DNA of 64,000 bases from Chamaea fasciata (lineage: Eukaryota > Chordata > Aves > Passeriformes > Sylviidae). This document shows positions 21,765 through 34,281 of this stretch, piece by piece (positions within the stretch are counted from its first letter, which is position 1; every line of letters starts with the position of its first letter). Where the stretch lies: assembly GCA_029207755.1 (NCBI GenBank), contig JARCOQ010000002.1:92231087-92295086 (forward strand). Reading direction: 5' to 3'. A program made the translations under genes and the position numbers. Below the pieces are notes generated by a model. It ran no database searches, was not told where the DNA came from, and worked only from the letters and a program-made list of their open reading frames with translations.

Positions 21765-24240
21765 TCACAAGTTTGGTCCCATGTCCATCTTTAAAGTGCA
21801 AATAATGATCTAGGCAGAGCATGTGGAATGGATTGAAGTGTTAGAAGAGCACACTTGCTTGTTGTTTTGTTTTGGTTTTTTTTTTTTTTTCTGGAATTTC
21901 TCTATATTGAAAAACAGCTAAAATAATGATGTCTGCAATTCTCAGGTATTATTATACTTCAATATCTCACTTTGGAATCTAGAAAACTATTGTTAACTCA
22001 ATAGCCCCTAAGAATCTTTAAGGAACTGTAATAGGCACCTGGAAACATAAGTGTCCTCCTACAAGAGGGTAGCTACTACCTGAAAAGGTCATTATAATTT
22101 TCTTTCAAATGAAAAATTAAATAGCCATGTAAACTAATATTATCAACCAGTGAATTCTTGCGCTGTCAGCAGCAGATGTCAGATGCTGTACATTCAGATC
22201 AGTGGTTGTATTCCCAATGCTGTATTTTCTCAGGCAGTATTTAAATTTTGCACACACATCGTTACACTAGAAATAAAACTAGACTGCAGTTTTTTTTGCT
22301 CTGTGAAGCTTTTCTTCTGATGCACAGACAAAGCAGGGCATAAGCCAGGTGAGCGACTGAAGACTAGCCAGATGATCTCCTTGGGCATGGGCCCTCTCTC
22401 CCCAGGTCAGGCTCCCAAGGCTCATAGTTTCCTGTACACAGGTTGCAAAAACCAGTCAAAGGCACAATGGCATCTGCAGTGAGAAGGAGTGAATAAAGGA
22501 CAGACTGTAATGAGGCACCACTGCAGACAATTCTCTTTGGTGCAAACAGTCATCAGACTTTTGAGTATGTCCCTATGTCCCTATAGGACACAGGATGCCC
22601 TGGTAATTAGGGAGTCCCAAACAGTGGAGATCTATGTGCCCATACTTGTCCTGCCACAGGCCACCTTCTGTGACCTCTGGTGTGTCATTCAAGGCCAAAA
22701 CCCTCCGAGTTTTTCATACACTTTACCTTCACTGACCCTGTTTTGGCTGGCCCATCAGGTAAACAGAGTTGATATTTTGAAAGCCTGGCAGCTTGCATGT
22801 GTTTCTTTGGCTCTAATAAAAGATCTTGGCTAGTCAATAGGGAAGCAGAGAATGTCTGTAACTAAAGAGACAGCGCTTTAGTACAGAGCTAGGTGCAGCC
22901 CTGAAGAGGAGGGACACTGGGCATGATCTGTGGGACAGCTCCCCTGCTCCCCTCCCCTCAGACTGCAGACCCCAAAGTGGGCAGTGGTAACTGGGATGGG
23001 GTAGAATACGTCTTCTGCCTCCTCTAGGAATGCCTACCTCAGTTTAATAGGATTTAGAATACTGTCTCTGTGAGGATGAGAAATATATTTGCCTCCCTGC
23101 GGTTGTTCTTACATTACAGTGAGCTAACTAGGTTTATCAGGCACATTTCTCTATCACATGTGTGGTATGTTGCATTGCTATGGAGAAAAAAACCCTATTA
23201 CTCCTATTACAAAATATACACATACCTAACAGTGAATTCTTCAATGTTCAGTGATGTTCTTCATTTTAGTAAGGAACAACACAAGAATTACCTGTCCTTT
23301 GCATTTTAATCTGTGAAATGCAGTTGGCAGAAGTGCTTAGCACAGGCTTTTATTTTTAGTTTTATGGATATTGGATTACAGGTAAATGAAGACCATGCAG
23401 TTCATCAAGGATATATGTATGTTAATTATGGAGATGACAGATTTTAATTCAAGAAAATGGTCTTTAGAAACAAAAAATTGCAGATTTAACATTCTGTTTA
23501 AGCAAAACCTCCACATGATGAAGCCCATGGTGTCCATCCTTTATAGATCAAAGGAAGCATGGGTGTCTAAGAAATAATAAATGTGAAGATTCTGATCTGA
23601 GACATCTAGATTCAGCCCTGCAAGAAAGCTGAGTTTTGGGCATGCTGTCTGATGACCTCTTATTGGGCAAAGCAATGAGTTCTAGGCCACCTTTGGGTTT
23701 TGTCTTTCAGAAGTTAGGGGACCCATTTTGAGAATTGTTTTTAAGAAACAAGGTTTTTCTAAAACAAACTTGTTCTCACAAAGCTGGTCACAATATAGCT
23801 GTAAAACTGCTGACAGGAATGTTCCTCGAGAAGGGGAAGCATGGATAAGTAAAATGCCCTTCCATATAGATAAAAACCAAACTCATTCATTCAATACATA
23901 AATAATTGCTACTACTGACAGCTGTGCTACACATAATATCTCAAAGGTACTTCTCAAATCAGCAATTATTTTAAAACAAAGTGTTTACTAATTCTGATAT
24001 GCCCTCACAATTGCTGTGTTAGATTATGATTTACAAGCAAATAGTACAGTACAAAATATGAAAGCAAAAAAAAAAAAACAGAAATCCCTGAAGAACTGGT
24101 GTATGAACACAAAGCTACTGAATGATGATTTATGCCTGGAATAATCACTGTCATGAGCCCCTTTGGAGCACGCAGCTGGAATTAGAATTCCAGAGGAGGA
24201 ATCCTAAGTGAAGGGCTGCACAAGGTCTGTCTTTTTCCTG
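21765..24240. other. Unassigned DNA
   Basis: About 2.5 kb. A T run at about 21879-21891 and a 114-codon plus frame at 22489-22833 are present; the frame has no recognised similarity. No repeat family recognised. Confidence 0.45.
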
Positions 24241-24465
24241 GTTGTTTTTTTTTTTTTTTCCCCTAAAGAACAAAAAAGCCGTGTCTCTCCCTGTCTGGGC
24301 AGAATGGTACTGTCCCAGACAGAAAGGTCCCCATAGGCCAAGCTATTAATGTAGCACCAGGCTGCTGGGAGTACCAAGCTATGGCAGGGATGGGGAGCAA
24401 AAACAGGGAAACTGCAGTGACTGCATGGCAATTAGCGTGATGTATATTGGCTTTGCTTGGTAGTC

Positions 24466-24565
24466 CTGAAGGAAGAGAGGGAGAAAGGGATGAAGAAAGA
24501 AAAGAGAAAATGAGAGAATAAAAATACAAATAAAGAAGAAAAGGAAAAAAGAAAGAATTAGGACG
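24466..24565. repeat. Purine-rich (GA-rich) low-complexity tract
   Basis: About 100 bp almost free of pyrimidines on the plus strand, with irregular GGGA, GAAA and AAAAG elements. Minus-strand frames with Phe/Leu/Ser-rich wording across it are composition artefacts. A short T run at about 24246-24260 lies upstream. Confidence 0.85.
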
Positions 24566-26214
24566 ACACAAGGCAATATTTCAAGACACCAAAATGAATG
24601 ATTAAAAATATCAGCAGCAAATCAGTCTTTCCCCAAGTAGTTTTATAAAATTATAAAAGTGTTGCTTATTATTTTTTGTAGAGAATATTCATAATTCTGA
24701 TAAATCAATGTGTGAATAAATTCACTGAGTGTATGCAAGGCTCCTTGGCTGACTCTCCCTGAGTGCCCTTCTCTATATGAATGCCTTTTTTAACTGTTTT
24801 CCAAACAGGTTATGAAGACCAACATTGCTCATGTGTTTCTTTGAACTAAAGGATTCATCTTACCAGATTTAAAAATCCCTATAAATGAAGACAACACTAA
24901 CAAGAGCAGGATAAGTAACCCTACTGAATGTTATTGTACATGAGTAAAAAACCCAAATGTTTCTGGATAGTATAGCGAGGTGATATATGGGGCTTTATGT
25001 ACAACACTGCTGGTAAAACCAGCAGGAATAATCAGTGTATATATCTCCATACTGAAGGAGACTAGGAACGGCTAGTAACCACCCTAGTATCATGTTCCTT
25101 GAAAAAGCATATCATTTTTTCAAAAAGGGAAAGACAATTTTATCATCATGAAAAAATCATGTTCATGAGAAGATGCTCCTTAGTTCTAATTTGTATTATT
25201 TTAGTGGTATAGTAGTCTGGAAAACAGTCATAATTTTCCCGTTCTCCCCACTCCCTCACACTCTGCTGTTCATGATTTTTCTGTCATGCAGATTTCCCAA
25301 CTGTGTTCTCTCCTTTATTATTTTATTTCACATTTTATAGGGCACTGTATTTTTGCTCTTGGTAAATGAAAACAAAGAGATCAGCTTAAATTTCCTGTGA
25401 TAACAGTAATTTAAAACACCATTATGATGCTTTCTTAGTCTTTAAAATCTTTCATCTTCTATAATCTTTAAGCCTCACTAACCATTATTACCCTACATAT
25501 GTAATCATAATGAAAGCTTTGCAGAAAGAAGAGTATCAAAATGCTTCGCAAACCAAATGAACCTAACAAAATAATCCTACTAAATAATGGATATGATAAA
25601 TACATGCACACAAATTTATATGCATCTATACCTGCATACATAGAAGCTTATGTATCCATTTACATATAAAGGCTTTTCCTTTTTTGTGGTTGGTATCTTA
25701 AAACACTGTTGGCTTCCCTGGATAACAAATGATACTTTGAAACACTCTGATTTTGGCTTTTCATGATGTTACAGATTGCATCTCCCCCTTCATTTGGGCT
25801 TTTTGACCTATGTGAAGTGAGTTGCTCCAAGTGATACAATTATCTCAGTATTTACCCCAGCTAAGGGCTGACCTTCATCACCTTCAGCAGAGAGGTAAGA
25901 TGGAATGTCTTTTTGAAAAATCAGTCAAACTGATGCTCAGAAGCCAAACATCTGGGTCAGTGTAACACAGAGTTGTGCTGCATAAGGGCAGGTTCAGATG
26001 GTTAAGCTGACAGAACTGACTGGCTCATTGACCCGGGGGTCTCCTCCTCCATCCCGGATGTGTGCTGATGTTCCCTCATGCAGGGTGCCTCTGCAGTTTG
26101 TCTGACCCAGCACTGACACGACTCTGCTGTCAAGAAAACCCACACAAGTACAGGCCTGGCTCAGAGGGTCACAACCAATGAGTCACACTCTGGCTGGAAG
26201 ATGCAACAAGATAG
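24566..26214. other. Unassigned AT-rich DNA
   Basis: About 1.65 kb without a recognised gene or repeat. A strong donor-like site (agag then gtaaga, near 25893) follows a short acceptor-like stretch, but the 36-bp interval between them has no recognisable coding content. Confidence 0.4.
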
Positions 26215-26665
26215 GTACTGCAGGGTTCTATCCTTGGGCCTGTGCTGCTTGACATCATTATGAATGACCTGAAGGAAGTGCCAAAGGGTACTTTGTTGAG
26301 TCTGCAGATGGCATGAAATTGAGGGGACCACTGGTAGGACTGACAATCCAGGGAGATCTAGACAGACTGGAGGGATGGACCACAGGAAACTCAGGCAATT
26401 CGGCAAGGAGAGGTAGTGCACCTGGGAAGGAATAGATTATTGAAAAGATAAAGGCTGGGGAGGAACTCAAGGAACACCTCTATGGAAAAAACCCCAGACG
26501 GCCTGGAAGCTGGGCAGGAGCATAGGAAAGGCTCCATTGCTCCACTACATCTACACATATTATTTTTCCTACCAAGGAACTGGGGATGATAACTGGATGC
26601 TTTCCTGGAGCTGGGATTTGGAATAGTGACTAGATACCTCCCTAGAATTCTTTCTAACTTTATGA
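26215..26665 (+). mobile_element. CR1 LINE 3' fragment, internally decayed
   Basis: Sense-strand CR1. It enters at 'tccttgggcctgtgctg', the GPVLF block after the VPQGS motif, then 'catcattatgaatgacctg', 'gagtctgcagatggcatgaaa' minus its last base (the ADD region) and 'atctagacagactggaggg'. A poorly matching middle follows, and the piece finishes with a worn tail around 'gaattctttctaac' near 26643-26660. Frameshifts and deletions break every frame. Minus-strand frames at 26161-26675 are by-products. Confidence 0.8.
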
Positions 26666-29650
26666 ATGTAAGCACAAAAAAAGGGGGAAGATCTTAGCCC
26701 CTCCGTTGTTCTGTATTGTTGGAGTGGTGTTGAAGTCCTCCATCTTGTGCTGGTTTTGTCTGGGGTAGAGACATTTTTTCTTCACATCGTGTAAGAAACT
26801 AAGAAAATTAGAGTAGCACAAAAGAGATGGGTTAGATGTTAAGCTTGTGGAGGAAATATTTTGATATGGTTCTTCTCTTCCAAATTACCTCTCGTCTTCC
26901 TCTTTTCAACCTCCTCCAAGCAATATGATACACAATAGATGAAATAGGTGAGTAGGTTCTTTGTGACTCAGAATCTCCCTAAGAGAAAAAGGAGAATATC
27001 TGTTTTAATTTGCTGTGGGAATATACTGACTCAGCCCAACTCCATGCCACTTCTCACTTCTTGCCTGGCCTGTGTTCCTCACCTAGCCACTCCCTGCTCC
27101 TTCCCTCCTGGAATGAGAAGCTGTTAGCACTGCATTTCCTAATTGGAGGTTTTGTGGCACAGCCTAAAGTTACAGAAATCAGCTCATATTTACTCATGTT
27201 GTAACTCAGATCTGTAACATGTCTGCAAAAGAATCTGCGAAATGATTTGTCATAGCCAGCCTAATTAAACACGGCCACTTTCAGGGAAGGTTCATTCATC
27301 TTCCATGGCAACTTGATGCTCATAAACACATTGACAACTGTGGGATACTATATATTAAAAAGAGGTCTCCATTGTAACCAAATCACACCACCATAACTGA
27401 AAACAAAGTTTTTGATATTTATAACTGCTAAAAGTCCACAGGCATGTTTTCCCATGTAATGTCTGGAAATAATTCCACTGGAGAATGGTGAAGTGTGTGT
27501 TAGATTCAGTATCTGACATGCCATTTCCACTGATGATGAAGTACAAATAAAAATGTATTTTTAAAATTGGCAAAATATTATTTATGCATTTTACTGTCCA
27601 ACTCAGGACATTAGGGATGAGCTTACCCATTATTACCCATTATTTTATGTATCACCATACCACTGATTTCCAGAGGCACCATTGCCAAGTAAGAAAACTT
27701 CAGAAAGCTAATTATAGGTGATGTGACAAAGAGTAAACCCCCAGCAACCTGGATGCCTCCCCAAGGAAAAAGCAATATAATACTATGGCAGACCATACTT
27801 TCCTGAAAAGTCATATTGTCCTCCCTCTTTCAGAGTCTGAAGCAGGTTGATCTGAGACTGCTGTTCTGTGCCTGTTTAGTGAAATCCCTTGCTGTGGCAG
27901 TCTCAGTCTATTCAGCATTTAAAACTTGCTGCATATTTGCACCTCAAATGATTATAGTATCACCAATCCCTTGAAAAATTGCTGCTTTGACTTACTTTGA
28001 AGACTCCTATCAGCACAGAAACAACCATAGCCTAATCACAGTTTTATTTGAAAAAGAAGAACATGTATTTACTTTGATTACATTTTTGACTTCCTGAAGG
28101 CCAGATCTTGTTCCCACTGGTGTCTGTGGCAAAACTCCCATTATCTTCAATGGCAACAAACCCAGCCACTTAGTTTGCATAATCTGCAGAAAGTAAATAT
28201 TTTAACACTTGTTATCTGTGATATTTAAGTAGCTAATAAAAATGTGCATGTAAAACTGGTTCATATTTATTTAAGCTTGTAAAAAAGTGACTTTCAAATA
28301 GGACAAAATATAGGACAAAAGCATTCTGTAAATGAAGACTCAATAAATAAAGCAATTTTTTCCTCTCCCACGACACAGCATGCACTCTTTATTAATGTTA
28401 CAGAAATAAAGCTGTAAACCCTGAAAAAAATAAAATGTACTTATTATGGTCATAAAATGACATAAAATGATTTTGAGTCTGGAATTCTGCCACTGTAACA
28501 CATGCATATATATTTATATAAGAAGAAGGTAAAATGACAAACTGTTCTACTTGTTTTTGCAAAAAACATATCAGCCCAGTTGCTAATGTGCTATTTATCC
28601 ATTAAAGAATGTTGCTATAGTTACAGTATCTATTGCAAAAATAGCATGGTAATATGAGAGAGAAGATGAAGACTGCAGAAAAAACAAGCTTTCATATTTC
28701 TAGTGCTTTTATTGTACATGAAAGTTAAAAACTTAGGTGTTGGCTCTGTTTTGAATTAAAGCCTTAGAACCATCCTTTGTACTCAGTGGATCTTTTTTTT
28801 CTCCATCTGGAATTACAAGAATTAACACCTCTGATACAAATAAACACTCCAGTACAAGGATGTAGCTAAAATTTTCACTACACAATTATATGAGTGATTT
28901 TATAGGCTGACCAAAACATGAAGATTTGACTTAGTCATCCCATGTTTCATTTGAAAAATCAGACGTTGGAAACAAAGTTTTTTACCAATAAACAAAGAAA
29001 AACAGATAATTGCACAATTCCAGTCTTAGACTGGCATATTTCAGCTGAGAGCTACACCTTGTCAGTGTTTCACATGAAAACATCCTGTAAAGTTTTGGTG
29101 CTCCCACCCAAAATTATCTCTGGTGAAAACCCTTATCTGTATAGGACAACACCACATCCCAAGTGCTTTTTCTTGAGGTAGTTTTGCATCAGAATTAAAA
29201 TGTGCAGTCTAGTTACATCTAAGAAATGTGTAGGTAGACTCAGCAGTTTGCCAAATTGCTGCTATACTTAAAAAACATTTCCAGTCTGAAGAGATTAAAA
29301 AAAAATCCAGTGGTAAGAATTCCTATCTAAAAAAAAAAATGTAATTGTAGTATGTGTCTTTTACAATTTCTGAAATCTACACAGCCAACTTCAGTGTAAA
29401 TTAAACTAGGATTAGACTATTCCTCCAAATAAAACAATCATGATGTGAGAGCTATTGGGTTTAACTCAGGATCGGACAAAGCCTTGGACAAATTCACAAA
29501 ATGCTGGTTTGTCACATCAGTCTTAAAACCAATTTGATATCAAAGACATTTTTCCTTCATTAAATTTTTTTAGTCCTTCTGTTTATCAGGCAAAAATCAG
29601 TGGCTGAAACAATTTTGCTCTCAAAGTAATCTTGAGTACTTTGACCGTTC
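26666..29650. other. Unassigned AT-rich DNA
   Basis: About 3 kb. Short frames on both strands, for example 27348-27814, lack similarity to anything I recognise. Ends at the 5' target site of the solo LTR. Confidence 0.45.
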
Positions 29651-29655
29651 CCAGC

Positions 29656-30483
29656 TGTTGCGGGTTAGGTTTGTTCCTTCTTTCTCTAAAGAATTTTTTC
29701 CCCATAAGTTACCAAGAAGACCAAGTGTTGGATACTTGAGAGTACTTAACCAAAACAAAGAGGTAGACAAAATTAGAAGAAGGAGATAACGCAGGTAAAA
29801 GACAGAGCTTGAGGCAGCTGCGAGCTCTTCTTTTTTCGGCGTTCGGAGAAAGAGAGAACGGCTGTTGCTGGCTGGAAGAGTTTCATTGTGGCCAAAGGGA
29901 TCCAGTCCTGGGAAATCTGCTATCACCGATTCGGCCTGAATCCTGAGCTTTCTCTGCCACGCGCGGGAGCTGGGCCAGCCCTGCCTCGCCTTCGGCTTCT
30001 TCGGCGCTGCTCCTCTTGCTACAGTGTGACCCTGCACCCCCTGCGCTGCCGGGACATCCTGCCCCTGCCTGCCGGGACACCCTGCCATCCCAGCTACCAG
30101 CCCGGGACTTTTCCACTGTTTCAGCTTGGCGCTCTGAGGATCCTGCAGGGACACCGAAACCAAACTGCCCTGGGTTTTGTGAAACAAAGCCCTCAAGGTT
30201 CTTGGTACTGTTTTCGTTTGTTATTAATGCTGTAGTTGTTTGGGTTTTTTATTTGTTTGGGGTTTTTTTTGTGTTTGTTTGCTTTGTAATACATACTAGT
30301 AAAGAACTGCTATTCCTATTTCCCAAATCTTTGCCTAAGAGCCTCTGATTGTAAATTTATAATTGAAAAAGAAAAAAAGGGGTGGGGGGTGGGGGTTTAC
30401 ACTCTCCATTCCAAAAGAAACTCCAGTTTTGTGTTGTTTTTTTTTAATTACCTGGCAGATACCTGTCTTCCCAAACCAAGACA
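29656..30483 (+). mobile_element. Solo LTR (828 bp) with perfect 5-bp target-site duplication
   Basis: The element starts TGTTGCGGGTTAGG and ends CCAAACCAAGACA, i.e. TG...CA. It is flanked by identical ccagc at 29651-29655 and 30484-30488. A 5-bp duplication fits ERVL-type avian retroviruses. A GC-rich core (about 29880-30110) is followed by a T/G-rich stretch and a weak poly(A) signal AGTAAA near 30298. The terminal AACCAAGACA is shared with the minus-strand LTR at 53721-54340 read in its own sense, supporting plus orientation. No internal retroviral genes are present, so it is an LTR-LTR recombination product. A 191-codon minus-strand frame (29621-30196) and overlapping plus frames reflect the GC-rich core, not genes. 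Confidence 0.9.
30379..30395 (+). repeat. G-rich tract inside the solo LTR
   Basis: Three G runs of 4, 6 and 5 separated by single T residues, preceded by an A-rich purine stretch. With three uninterrupted runs it is only a marginal G-quadruplex candidate. It lies near the 3' end of the LTR, so it is not the polypurine tract that primes plus-strand synthesis, which would lie outside a 3' LTR. Confidence 0.8.
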
Positions 30484-30488
30484 CCAGC

Positions 30489-33400
30489 AGAAAAGAGAAG
30501 CCAGAAAGTATGTAGGTAAAATATCACTTTTGGATAACCGCAAAAAAATTTAGTCCGGAAAAAAAAAATCCTGCTTTCCGTTAAACCTGTATATGTAAGA
30601 ATTGAGGATATCTAATGCCCGTGGACCTGCCATAACAAATAAAAAAAATATCCTAAAGTGAAATTGTCTATGTTATCAGATAATTTAGCTGCTCAGTTCA
30701 TCCCCTGGTGCCTGATCATCACACTGTATAAATGCCAGTCCCACTGTGTTCTCTCTTTTGGAGAGATCCAACTTAGTTGTCTCACAAATAAACTAGGCTG
30801 GGTTCATGTTTTCCTCAGACTCCCACCACTGAGCATTAGAAGAAGAGCACACAGGAGACAACCCAGGGCTAACACCAGGTAGGAACAATGCTGCAATCTG
30901 CTCTACAAAAGGGCATGCTTGCACTAGTGGGAGTGTTTGTCTCTTTGCAGCCCTTGTTTTGGAGAGGTTATAATTTGCTGGGGCAGATGCATTTATCAGT
31001 GGTAGATGTAAGCCATTGTTTAGTCAGAGTTTACTCTGCTGGGGCTAAGAGACTTCTGCAGGCTGCTACCTTAGCACTTGCTCCTTTTGCCAGCTGTCGC
31101 ATCTGCAATGTGGTTGCTATGACTTTCCCAAAGTATTGGCTCAGCTGAATGGGGTATCTTTTGCCCAGAACTGGCCCAAACCTGGCTGGAGTTCACAGCC
31201 CCCCACTTATGTCACCAGAGAGGCCTAAATCATGGTACTCATGCCATGTGAAATGTCCTCGGCAGAAGGAACAGTAGCTGATCTCATTAGAAAGAGAAGG
31301 TTGTGCCTCTTATAGCTCTATGGCCAGAGCATTCAGACTGGAAGAAAGGAATTTTGTAACTTCATTTCCTAATGGACATGTCCTAACCACGAAGAAGTGA
31401 ATGAAGCTGGGGTACACAAATGCTCCACCACTCTTACTGAAAGTGTGTTCCTGAGAAAGGGACAGAGCAAGTGGAAGAAGCACAGTTAAATCTCAAGACA
31501 TTCACTTGATAGAGCCTGACATGATATATACATTTTAGCAGTGGGGTGAAAATGCAAAATGCGTACGCAGTCTGCAGGACGAGGTTTAGAGCAAGAATAA
31601 ATAGCTTTGGAGGCATTTTATTGAAGGAAATTTGTCTGCAGAAGGGGGCAGACAGTTTTTTCATCACCAGTAAAAACATTGAAAGAACAGTATTGTGTAG
31701 GATGGGAAGCCATTAGCCAAAGATATTTAGTTACTAGTTCTGTGTTTGTATTTGTCTCCAGGAACTGAAAAATCTTGTTTCTTTTTTACCTGAGGAAGTC
31801 AGCACAGCCTATAAACCTCCAGTGAATCTGTTAGATGGAGTTCCTTCAACCATCACTAGTGGGACTGAGGGACGGTCTGCATAGCTAAAACACAGTACTC
31901 TCTCTGCCAATATATCTGTATAGCTTTTGGAAACTATGCAGATGTCTGTGGATGCTACTGTATGACTGACCAGTTTCTCTGTTCATTAAAAAAAAAAAAA
32001 AAATTAGGAAACATACTAGGAACTTATGTGCCTGACAGGAGATAGATATACTGACTTTCGCTCAAAGCCATGTATCACACCAGAGTGCACACTACAGAAA
32101 GGACTGCAACCCAGTCTCTTGCATGAACTTTCTTCACAGAGAGCTTGGGATGGACAAAATTTGATGGACCATGCACAGATTTTTGTTCCTTTCCTGATAC
32201 CATGTGTTGCAAGTAGCAGTGGGGCTGCTGTGCCAGGTAACCCCCATTTCCCACTCCCAGGAGGAACATTGGCAGCAGTGGCAGCTCTCACTAATGTTGC
32301 TAGAGTACTGTGTGATCCAGCACATCCCCAATCCCCTCCGTCAGCCTTCATCTTGTGTTGTGACAATGGCATGGCTGAGGAGCTGGTGCTGTCTCCCACA
32401 CTCAGCTATTTCCAGAATTCCAGTATTGGAGCGTGTGTTTTTTCGTCTCAGCACTACAATGGTTTTGGTGCACTGTTAATAGAGGTCGAAAATGGTCTTG
32501 CATGCTTCCCTTACCTTCAGTTTAAGAAGAGTTTAATTCTGCTGTTCAACCAGCTTGAACAAAAGTATTTAAGAACAGTCAGAAAACTTAGGTTTATTTT
32601 ATGGCAAACAGGCAGAAATAAAAATGTAATGCTTGAAAGATGCCTAGGATAAGGATAGACTATCTATATATTTTACTTTCATTTCCTTAAAATATATTTA
32701 AAGAATTTTAAAAGTCTTCCAGTCTATTAACAAGTACTTTTCCATTCAACTGTTGTCATTAGTTTCCCGTAGACCAAAAAAGCCATTTGCTTGTTTACAC
32801 GAGCTAAGTAAAAACATTATTCAACCCTTGGCATAGTCTAGGGTTTGCCACTGTGGTTTCAGTCAAGTAATCATACTAACACCTTCCCTGCTAGCCATTT
32901 AGCACCAAAAATACTTTCTCATATATATATTACTTAAATATATAGCAATTAATTCTTTATTGGTTGGATCCTTTAGGAGCCTCTCTAGTGATTTTCATTA
33001 GATGGTATCATCTCATTCCCATATAACCATTCATTGCTGGAATTCATTTTGCATGAGTTCCCTGATACTAGTTATCCCCTCCGAGAGTCAAAGACTGCTG
33101 TAGAGGTATAAAGGTTTACTCCTATTCAGCAGTGGTGAGTGACAGGGCTGTTTTTTGTCCTTTTGGAAATTGTAATGTTCTCACCATTTCTACCTTGGCC
33201 ACATTGTGAATTATTTTCCAACTCTGTCTAAAACAGCTCATGATACAGCATTATTGCTAAGCTCCACATGCGGGTGTTGTAATCAAACCTCTACACTGCA
33301 CTGCAATTTACTTTATAAGGATACTGAAAGGTGGAGGAAGCAGGTGATACTGCACTTCTGCTCTTTAATCACATCAAAAGTAAAGGAGATCTCCCAGTCC

Positions 33401-34157
33401 ATCCTGTCTTGGCTGTGTGGGCCACAGGTCTCTCCGAATTTTCTGGCAAAAGCTTTTTAAGACATTAAAATCACCATTGGTTTTTGAGTCATTGTGTTAT
33501 GACAGCACTGCAGTTTAGCAGGACTCTGCTATCGCTATAAAAGTGTGGGAACATCAGGAAGATCAGAACACAGGCGGATTTAGAATAGACTGAGGATATA
33601 AAAATCTATTAAAGACCTTCTCTCTCCTTTTTCCACAGAGTGAAAAATCAATAAAGTAGTATAAGCCAGATAGCACAAAATGTACAACTCCTAGACCTCC
33701 AATTTATGCACAAAGTGACCTTGACCTATTCTGCAATTTCCAGTCATTAATTTATTATGTACCTCTTCTAACCATATCACTCCAAACCACAATGAAAAAC
33801 AAAACTTAAGAGCAAGATGTGCTTCCTTTCTTTTAAAGAAGCAGATTTAGCATGGAGTAAGTTATTATTTACAACAAAGGGTGAAATATTTTTTGCACAA
33901 TTCACAATCTGACTAAATAATGATTTACTATCTAGAAACTAGCTGCAGAATACATTTAGAAATCATATGACTCTGAGCTTTCTGAAAATGTCTGTACTCT
34001 TCTACCTTTAGCCTGACACTGCTTTCTGTGATATTTTCATGAGTATATGATTATATCGAAAATGAGGAAAAGGTAATGTGAAAACAGTTTTCCAACCATG
34101 TTTAGGTCTTTTACAGTAAGCTAACTCATTGCATTTTCAGTCATAGATCTACATAAG
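30489..34157. other. Unassigned DNA, including the longest open frame of the window
   Basis: About 3.7 kb. An A16 run lies at 31988-32003. From 32026 a frame of 208 codons is open to 32652 on the plus strand (GTG start, no ATG near its beginning), while the minus strand is also open for 127 codons at 32016-32399. The predicted protein shows no domain, signal peptide or repeat that I recognise. Openness on both strands points to local composition (few TA-containing triplets in 32080-32400). Could be a chance frame or a decayed retrocopy. Confidence 0.4.
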
Positions 34158-34281
34158 CATAGAATGTTAAGGGTTTGGAAGACACCTCAAAGACCATCTA
34201 GTTCCAACCCCCCACTGCCATGGGGAGGGACACGTCCCACCAGACCTGGTTGTTCAAGGCCTTATCCAACTTGGCCTTAAA
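34158..34281 (-). mobile_element. CR1 LINE 3' terminus, minus strand
   Basis: About 125 bp. On the plus strand it reads 'catagaatgttaagggtttgg', less its last base, then 'caaagaccatctagttcc', 'ccccactgccatgggga', 'ccagacctggttgttcaagg' and 'ccaacttggcctt', the reverse complement of the CR1 3' UTR and tail. Similarity is high by eye. Everything upstream of the last 120 bp is missing, normal for CR1. Confidence 0.88.

Noticed and set aside
24176..24193. Short palindrome (8-bp arms, 2-nt loop)
   Set aside because: Arms this short are expected by chance many times in 64 kb.
29621..30196. 191-codon minus-strand frame as a gene
   Set aside because: It coincides with the GC-rich core of the solo LTR at 29656-30483 and crosses the LTR boundary.
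20692..30483. A single provirus bounded by the LTRs at 20692 and 29656
   Set aside because: The two LTRs have different sequences and each has its own target duplication. No gag, pol or env wording lies between them.
32026..32652. 208-codon frame as a host protein-coding gene
   Set aside because: No ATG near the start, no recognisable domain, and the opposite strand is also open over much of it. Kept only as a finding to check.
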